A stretch of 47,999 nucleotides of DNA. It comes from UBA1361 sp035647455. Lineage in GTDB: Bacteria; Bacillota_I; Bacilli_A; RFN20; CAG-826. Below the pieces are notes generated by a model. It was not told the DNA's origin. It did not search any database and worked only from the letters and a program-made list of their open reading frames with translations. Below, piece by piece: positions 43,066 through 47,999 of the stretch (the stretch's first letter is position 1; every line of letters starts with the position of its first letter). The stretch is taken from the NCBI GenBank assembly GCA_035647455.1, contig DASRNI010000009.1, forward strand, positions 1 through 47,999, in the 5' to 3' direction. The translations under genes and the position numbers were made by a program.

Positions 43066-43810
43066 TTATTCCCCCTTTAATTGGCGTATGCTGTGTCGCA
43101 ACACGAACCACGATATCACTACGAACGCGATATTTAGCAAATACTTCATTAAAAGCTTTTAAAGCGTGTTCCGGCGTGTTCGCTTCTTCGCTTAAATGCG
43201 CTAAAATAACTTCTTTTGTGTTCAGACCAATAATTTCCGCAATATAATGCGCACTTTCTTCGTTCGAGAGATGGCCGTTATCCCCTAGGATTCGCTGTTT
43301 TAAGGCAAAGGGGCGTGATGTTGCAAGTAAAAGTCGAACGTTATGGTTTGCTTCAATAATATAAATATCAGCGTTCGCCATTAAACGTAAGTTCGTTTTA
43401 CTAATGTAACCTGTGTCAGTCATTAAAACAAGTTTACTATTTTCTGTTTCAATAATATAGCCAACAGAGTTTGGTGCGTCATGGCTTGTTGGTAATGCGG
43501 TTATTTTTAGTTCGTTAATAAAAAAGGGTTCATAGTTTGCTACTTCATTGTACGTTGCACCGCGCGGAAGGACACCCGGCGGGGCATAAATGTTATTCGC
43601 AGTTAAATGCTGGTAATTTGCGGTTAAATGATCCGTATGGCTATGTGTGTATAACGTTGCACAGATCTTTTTTTCATCTAAATTAACAAGCTTTAAACGC
43701 TTGCGAAATTCGACAAGCGAAAGTCCCATATCAATTAATATTTTTGTTTGCGGCCCTTTAATAATGGTTGCGTTACCTTTAGAACCGCTTGCTAAGATGA
43801 AATATTTCAT
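43055..43810 (-). CDS. walJ: Metallo-beta-lactamase fold hydrolase, WalJ/YycJ-like
   Basis: A 251-aa MBL-fold protein of the YycJ/WalJ group (proposed 5'-3' exonuclease). It starts with FILASGSKGNATII, has the metal motif THSHTDHLTA (about residues 55-64), the SHD turn in LPTSHDAPNSVGY, LMTDTGYIS, and ILAHLSEEANTPEHA near the end. Usually this gene stands near the walRK two-component genes; here it sits between dnaB and rlmH. It overlaps dnaB by 4 bases. Confidence 0.92.
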   Translation of the reverse strand: MKYFILASGSKGNATIIKGPQTKILIDMGLSLVEFRKRLKLVNLDEKKICATLYTHSHTDHLTANYQHLTANNIYAPPGVLPRGATYNEVANYEPFFINELKITALPTSHDAPNSVGYIIETENSKLVLMTDTGYISKTNLRLMANADIYIIEANHNVRLLLATSRPFALKQRILGDNGHLSNEESAHYIAEIIGLNTKEVILAHLSEEANTPEHALKAFNEVFAKYRVRSDIVVRVATQHTPIKGGINEH

Positions 43811-45300
43811 TTTGGAGATTTACGTTCGTGGTGACTCTTCTGTAAATTACGCACAATTGATAGTGTCGGTAAGTCAAGGTCATCAAACTTTGAAATCGCT
43901 TTAAAAAACATCAAGACAAAGTTACCACTTTCACCGTTACGGTTTTTAGCGACCGCAATATCGACGAGTGACGGGCTAAGCTTTTTGTTTTTTTCATTAA
44001 TCGAACTTTCATAAAAACTACCATACACTGCATTTTGTGGCTTTATTTGGTTAAGCGCAATATAATAATCTTCACGGTACATTAAAAGAACAACATCAGC
44101 ATCTTGCTCAATATTGCCCGATTCACGTAAGTCACTTAATGTTGGGCGTTTATTTTCGCGCGCTTCAACACCACGTGATAATTGCGAAAGCGCGACAACA
44201 GCAATATTAAGTTCGCGGGCTAGTTCTTTAAGTGAGCGCGATATTTCACCAATTTCAAGATGACGATTTTCATGCCGCTTTGTCGATGTAATTAGACCAA
44301 TGTAGTCAACAAAAATAGCGGCAAGATTATCATGCTCACGTTTTAATTTGCGACTTTTCATCATTAAGTCATTAAGTGTGATTCCGCCAGTTTCGTCAAT
44401 ATAAAGTGGCACTTGTTTCATTTGTTCGAGCGTGTGGTTAATAAGGCCGCGATCTGTGCCGGAAATGACGCCTGTTTGAATACTTGCATGGTCGACTTGT
44501 GACTGTGATGCGACGAGCCGCATCATCAGTTGAGTCGCCCCCATTTCAAGTGAGAAAAAGCCAACAGGCCGACTATTAATTGATGCGACATTGTATGCCA
44601 TGTTAAGGGCGAATGCGGTTTTTCCAACTGCAGGTCGCGCGGCAATAATAATTAAATTACCCGGTTGTAAACCATGCGTTAGCATATTTAAATCAGCAAA
44701 GCCGCTATGGTGACCGGTAAGATGCCCAGTTCCAGATTTACGCATTTTTTCAAGATGCTCGTGCAGTTCGGCGGAAATCGTTTCGAGTGACTCAAAATCT
44801 AAAATCCGGCGCTCTTCGGCGATTTTGTTAATATCACGGCTAAAGTCGCCGATAAAATCATTGTAGTCAGCGATTTTCGTTGTTTTATATTTATGCGTGT
44901 AGTCATCAATTAATTTTAAGGCCCGCCGCATTAAAACGAGATCTTGTAGTTGTTTACAGTAATCTTTAATTGCACTAAAGGTAAAGGCGCCGTCGGCAAT
45001 TTTCGTTAAATAATCAAGACCACCGACAGTTTCTTCGAGTTTGGTTTGTTTAAGTTCTTCAAATACAGTCACAACGTCTGCTGACATTCCTTTATCATAA
45101 ACTGATTTAATCGCACTGAAAATCGCGCGATGGTAGTTATTAATATTCGGAAAATGTTCGGTTGTTAATAATGATAAGCCAACTTCAAGTGCTTCTTCAT
45201 CATTAAGCATCAAGCCGAGAACAGTTTGTTCGACAACACTATTTTCAGGGATTGCAATTGACTTATCATATAGTGAAAAAGCATCATTTGTTCTAGCCAT
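43807..45300 (-). CDS. dnaB: Replicative DNA helicase DnaB (DnaC in Bacillus)
   Basis: The hexameric fork helicase, 497 aa. The N-terminal collar domain (EQTVLGLMLNDEEAL) is followed by a RecA-like motor with Walker A ARPAVGKTAF (Lys227), SLEMGATQLMMRL, the Walker-B region LAAIFVDYIGLI, VVALSQLSRGVE and SDLRESGNIEQDADVV. A 30-residue region (KLSPSLVDIAVAKNRNGE) near the C-terminus is typical. It follows rplI with a one-base overlap and is preceded by GAGGA. Confidence 0.98.
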   Translation of the reverse strand: MARTNDAFSLYDKSIAIPENSVVEQTVLGLMLNDEEALEVGLSLLTTEHFPNINNYHRAIFSAIKSVYDKGMSADVVTVFEELKQTKLEETVGGLDYLTKIADGAFTFSAIKDYCKQLQDLVLMRRALKLIDDYTHKYKTTKIADYNDFIGDFSRDINKIAEERRILDFESLETISAELHEHLEKMRKSGTGHLTGHHSGFADLNMLTHGLQPGNLIIIAARPAVGKTAFALNMAYNVASINSRPVGFFSLEMGATQLMMRLVASQSQVDHASIQTGVISGTDRGLINHTLEQMKQVPLYIDETGGITLNDLMMKSRKLKREHDNLAAIFVDYIGLITSTKRHENRHLEIGEISRSLKELARELNIAVVALSQLSRGVEARENKRPTLSDLRESGNIEQDADVVLLMYREDYYIALNQIKPQNAVYGSFYESSINEKNKKLSPSLVDIAVAKNRNGESGNFVLMFFKAISKFDDLDLPTLSIVRNLQKSHHERKSPK

Positions 45301-45752
45301 TATTCCTCCTTATTCGTTACAAGCGCGTTTATTTTGGCAACGATATTGTTGTACAGTTCAATTTGTAATACTTCGTTACCTATTTTATTTAACGGTGTAA
45401 AATTAATTAATTGCTTACGGTCAAGTTTTAAGTTTAAATCTTCATTAAGTTTATCAACAACTTTTTTAGCACTGATCGCACCAAATGCTTTGCCGCTTTC
45501 ACCGATAGCAAGTTCGAAAGAGACAGTGTGCTTTTCTAAAGTCACCTTTAACTCTTTCGCTTTTTTAATCTTCTGTTCGTGAACATCTTGCTTACGCTTT
45601 TGATCGGCGGCTAGCCGCGATTTGCTTTCTGGTGTATACATGACGGCTAGTTTACGCGGAATGAGGAAATTTGCCGCATAACCATCACTTACCGTCACTA
45701 CTTCATCTTTTTTACCAACATTTTTAACATCTTTTAATAATATAACTTTCAT
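45300..45752 (-). CDS. rplI: 50S ribosomal protein L9
   Basis: A 150-aa large-subunit protein that binds 23S rRNA near the L1 stalk. The N-terminal globular part with VILLKDVKNVGKKDEVV and SDGYAANFLIPRKLAV is nearly textbook; a long central helix (about 42-78) leads to the C-terminal rRNA-binding domain with ESGKAFGAISAKKV. AGGAGG precedes ATG 45752, 14 bases after gdpP. Confidence 0.98.
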   Translation of the reverse strand: MKVILLKDVKNVGKKDEVVTVSDGYAANFLIPRKLAVMYTPESKSRLAADQKRKQDVHEQKIKKAKELKVTLEKHTVSFELAIGESGKAFGAISAKKVVDKLNEDLNLKLDRKQLINFTPLNKIGNEVLQIELYNNIVAKINALVTNKEE

Positions 45753-45765
45753 ACTTTCCTCCTTT

Positions 45766-47829
45766 TTATGTCGTTCTTGCTAAATGGATAAAATGTTCAA
45801 TTGTTTCGACAATTGTTTCATAAGCTTGTTCAAGTGTGCGTTTTTCCATCGTCGCCGCTGCACTTGCCTGGTGGCCACCGCCGCCAAGTTTTTCACTAAT
45901 TAACTGCACATTAACTGTTCCGTCACTACGGGCACTAAGTTTCACAACGTCTGGTGACGTGTACCCCACAACAAAGACGGCATTAATACCTTTAATCCGC
46001 ATTGTTGTATTCGCAGCTTTCGCGAGCGTTTCTGGGGTAACAATATCTTTTTCGCCAGCTTTTAAAATAACAATTCCTGGTTGTAATGTTTCTAAACTTG
46101 CGAGTATTTTTGTAATTAGCGTATATTCTTCAAATTCGTCTTTTAAAAAGTCGTCAGCAATTAAAACATCAGCACCCCAGTCTTCAAGAATCATACTCGC
46201 AAAAAATGTTCGTGAGCCGGTTGTGTTAGATCGGAAATAATTCGTATCTAAATATATCCCTGCGAGCATGAGTGTTGCTGTTTTTTCACTAATTTTAAAA
46301 TCAGTTGTATTACCGTAATACATGATTTCTGTAATAATTTCGCTCGTTGACGACGCTGCTGTTTCAATATAATCGTAAATTCGTGTATCAATAAACTCAC
46401 CTGTTCGGCGGTGATGATCAATGACGATAATATTATCAACCCGTTCAATTAATGCCGGATTAAGCGTAATTGACGGCCGCGAAACATCGACGATAATTAA
46501 TAAAGTTTGCGAGTTGATTAAACTTTCCGCACCTTTTTCTTCATCAAGTTTGTCGTTTGAAATAAAATACTCTTCAAATTCATCTTGAGAAAATGATTGC
46601 TCTAGAGCAGCCCGCGTTTTTGTTTCTGTTTTAGCGGGGTCATAAAGTATTTTAGCCGTTGGGAATTTTTCGTTATCTTTTTGTTTATGTTTAATATAAT
46701 CGGCGAGCTCTTTCATCCCTAGTGACGAGCCAAGGGCGTCTAAGTCGGTTTGTGTGTGCGACATAATTAATACGTTTTTAGCGTCACGGATATGGCGGAA
46801 AATTGTATCGGCATATAAACGAATCGAAGTGCGATTACGGCGTTCGGATTGTGAACCTGCTCCACCGATATATTCCGTTTCTTCACCATGCGTCGCAATA
46901 ACAATTTGATCGCCACCACGTGCTAAAGCTGTATCCAGTGCATTAACAACTAAATCGTTAAGTTTCATAACATCAGGAAAATTATGGGCGACCGCCATTG
47001 ATAATGTCGTTTTAAAGTCAAGCATCTCCGTCTTGTTACGAACTGTATCAAGCAGTGAAAACTTATCTTCGTACATTTCATCAAGAGTTTGTTTGTTCAT
47101 GATGACAATGAAACTATCATCACGATACTGTTTGACAAGCGCACCAAAGTTACGACAATAATCAAATACTTCGTTAACGACCGCACTAATGACGGGGTTA
47201 ATCATTTCATCACGATCAATAATTTCGTTGTAGTTATCGATGGTGATTAGGCCAAGTACAGGTGCGTTTGCTTGTGATTTTTCAAATAAATACTCAAACT
47301 CAGTATTGTCACGAAAAAGAAACAGTCCCGCTTTCGCTAAATATTTAACTTCATAGTTTCGTGATTCAATTTCAAGCTTAAGGAGTGATTCTTCTTCATA
47401 AAGTGATTCACTAAGTTCAACAAGCCTAGTTAATTCTGGCTGCCAGGTCAAAATGTTTTTATCGACAATATAAAGGCGGCGCTCTTTAAAAAGCTCGTTC
47501 GCCCAAACAATATTAAAATCTTTATCAACTAATACAAGACCAATTGCACCAAAGTCATATACCTCACGAACGTCACCACCTAAAAGAGTTAATGAAGAAA
47601 CATTCTCCTTCATTCTTGCGCGCATAACAACGGCAACGTGAATCCATCCGTACAAAACATTAAAAACAATCGCTATGAGTGTAATAATTAAAGCAACCTC
47701 AACAGTAAGCAGTCGTTGTAAGTCAAAAACGTTAATAAAATATAGTGTTGTCAAAATAATAACGATGACAAGTTGTATCACTGTTGAAATTAATATATGT
47801 TTTCGTAATCTACTTAATGCTTTAACCAT
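45766..47829 (-). CDS. gdpP: Cyclic-di-AMP phosphodiesterase GdpP
   Basis: A 687-aa membrane-bound c-di-AMP hydrolase controlling osmotic and cell-envelope balance. Order: two N-terminal TM helices (about 10-60), PAS-like domain (GLVLVDKDFNIVWANE), degenerate GGDEF domain with YRDDSF in place of GGDEF, then DHH (SHTQTDLDALGS, VIDHHRRTGEF) and DHHA1 (KLGGGGHQASAAA). Start ATG 47829 has AGAGG upstream. It opens the gdpP-rplI-dnaB-walJ-rlmH run, as in many Bacilli. Confidence 0.97.
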   Translation of the reverse strand: MVKALSRLRKHILISTVIQLVIVIILTTLYFINVFDLQRLLTVEVALIITLIAIVFNVLYGWIHVAVVMRARMKENVSSLTLLGGDVREVYDFGAIGLVLVDKDFNIVWANELFKERRLYIVDKNILTWQPELTRLVELSESLYEEESLLKLEIESRNYEVKYLAKAGLFLFRDNTEFEYLFEKSQANAPVLGLITIDNYNEIIDRDEMINPVISAVVNEVFDYCRNFGALVKQYRDDSFIVIMNKQTLDEMYEDKFSLLDTVRNKTEMLDFKTTLSMAVAHNFPDVMKLNDLVVNALDTALARGGDQIVIATHGEETEYIGGAGSQSERRNRTSIRLYADTIFRHIRDAKNVLIMSHTQTDLDALGSSLGMKELADYIKHKQKDNEKFPTAKILYDPAKTETKTRAALEQSFSQDEFEEYFISNDKLDEEKGAESLINSQTLLIIVDVSRPSITLNPALIERVDNIIVIDHHRRTGEFIDTRIYDYIETAASSTSEIITEIMYYGNTTDFKISEKTATLMLAGIYLDTNYFRSNTTGSRTFFASMILEDWGADVLIADDFLKDEFEEYTLITKILASLETLQPGIVILKAGEKDIVTPETLAKAANTTMRIKGINAVFVVGYTSPDVVKLSARSDGTVNVQLISEKLGGGGHQASAAATMEKRTLEQAYETIVETIEHFIHLARTT

Positions 47830-47853
47830 AACAAAACCTCTGTTTCTTAAGTA

Positions 47854-47859
47854 ATTATA
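47854..47859 (-). promoter_or_regulatory. -10 element of the gdpP operon
   Basis: TATAAT on the minus strand 24 bases before ATG 47829, with AGAGG between. It begins only four bases after the T-run of the preceding terminator, so the -35 region would lie within that hairpin. Confidence 0.55.
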
Positions 47860-47863
47860 CAAT

Positions 47864-47889
47864 AAAAAAAGGTATTAATATACCTTTTT
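47864..47889 (-). terminator. Terminator of the right-edge gene
   Basis: AAAAAGGTAT, loop ATTA, ATACCTTTTT (10-bp stem) with further T residues on the minus strand. It ends the gene whose stop is at 47936. Confidence 0.75.
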
Positions 47890-47935
47890 AACAATAAAAA
47901 CGTCGTTTTTTAAGATTGAAAATTAAATTAAATTA

Positions 47936-47999
47936 TTAGAAAAGTGCAGCGATTGATCCAATGTTATCGATAATATGCTGGATAACAGCGATTGTTGGT
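47936..47999 (-). CDS. C-terminal end of an unidentified gene (partial)
   Basis: Only 20 codons plus a stop are visible: the reading frame ends IIDNIGSIAALF and TAA, with a second in-frame TAA right behind. The alternating Ile/Ala pattern suggests an amphipathic or membrane helix. A terminator follows at 47864-47889, which supports a real gene end. Too short to name. Confidence 0.5.
   Translation of the reverse strand, partial: PTIAVIQHIIDNIGSIAALF

Noticed and set aside
47896..47911. AAAAACGTCGTTTTT hairpin near the right edge
   Set aside because: Stem of six bases with a three-base loop, next to a much better terminator at 47864-47889.
1..47999. CRISPR arrays, tRNA genes, rRNA genes, insertion sequences or prophage genes
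   Set aside because: I saw no regularly spaced repeats, no cloverleaf ends, no transposase or integrase motifs, and no phage structural genes.
1..47999. UGA read as tryptophan, as in Mycoplasma
   Set aside because: Several genes end with TGA at the expected length (pcrA, first GT4, GT-D-like) and tryptophans are TGG.

Overview
The window comes from an AT-rich, low-GC Gram-positive-type genome. The gene content and order point to an uncultured Bacilli lineage close to the Mollicutes/Acholeplasma side of that class. Evidence for this includes the GatCAB amidotransferase, the gdpP-rplI-dnaB-walJ-rlmH order, the tsaE-tsaB-rimI-tsaD order, a mevalonate (not MEP) isoprenoid operon with type 2 IPP isomerase, a PPi-type phosphofructokinase, and a TupA-like ATP-grasp. 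UGA is a true stop here (pcrA, the first GT4 and the GT-D-like gene all end in TGA) and Trp is TGG, so this is not a UGA=Trp mycoplasma. The lineage is an inference from family content, not from a search.

Layout. 1-8198 (minus): one tightly overlapping run, pcrA-ligA-gatC-gatA-gatB, followed by a preQ1-I riboswitch and queT-tgt (tgt runs off the left edge). 8271-10241 (plus): three membrane proteins of unknown role, the first YybS/DUF2232-like. 10248-17309 (minus): asnS with a 45-aa membrane ORF behind it; the t6A genes tsaE-tsaB-rimI-tsaD; a DUF402 nucleotidase; a Sel1-repeat protein paired with a DUF3137-like membrane protein; and thiT under a TPP riboswitch. 17310-17981 (minus): ung.

18061-25988: a surface polysaccharide locus in two converging arms. 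The plus arm has two GT4-like transferases, a Wzx-type flippase and a TupA-like ATP-grasp. The minus arm has a GT-D-like protein, a Wzy-like polymerase candidate and a lipoprotein, with a perfect 20-bp palindrome over its promoter. 26022-29172 (minus): tcdA, a PPi-dependent phosphofructokinase, and glyA. 29286-32323 (plus): glycerophosphodiesterase, MFS transporter, NagD-like phosphatase. 32407-37881 (plus): a 2-TM small protein and a TctA-like permease directly fused to mvk-mvaD-pmk-fni. 37884-39206 (minus): a processive GT2. Then a 73-aa membrane protein, the tmRNA gene with its promoter and terminator, a plus-strand 381-aa DUF1189-like membrane protein, and finally a minus-strand run gdpP-rplI-dnaB-walJ-rlmH-unknown 127 aa-RimK-like ATP-grasp. 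The end of one more minus-strand gene lies at the right edge.

Themes. Two vitamin-type ECF S-components (QueT, ThiT) are each under their cognate riboswitch, which suggests a scavenging lifestyle. tRNA modification is heavily represented (Q, t6A, and ct6A via TcdA). At least eight genes have a -10 element only 6-9 nt before the start codon and no Shine-Dalgarno, which predicts widespread leaderless transcription. The most interesting system-level hypothesis is the TctA-like carboxylate permease built into the mevalonate operon.
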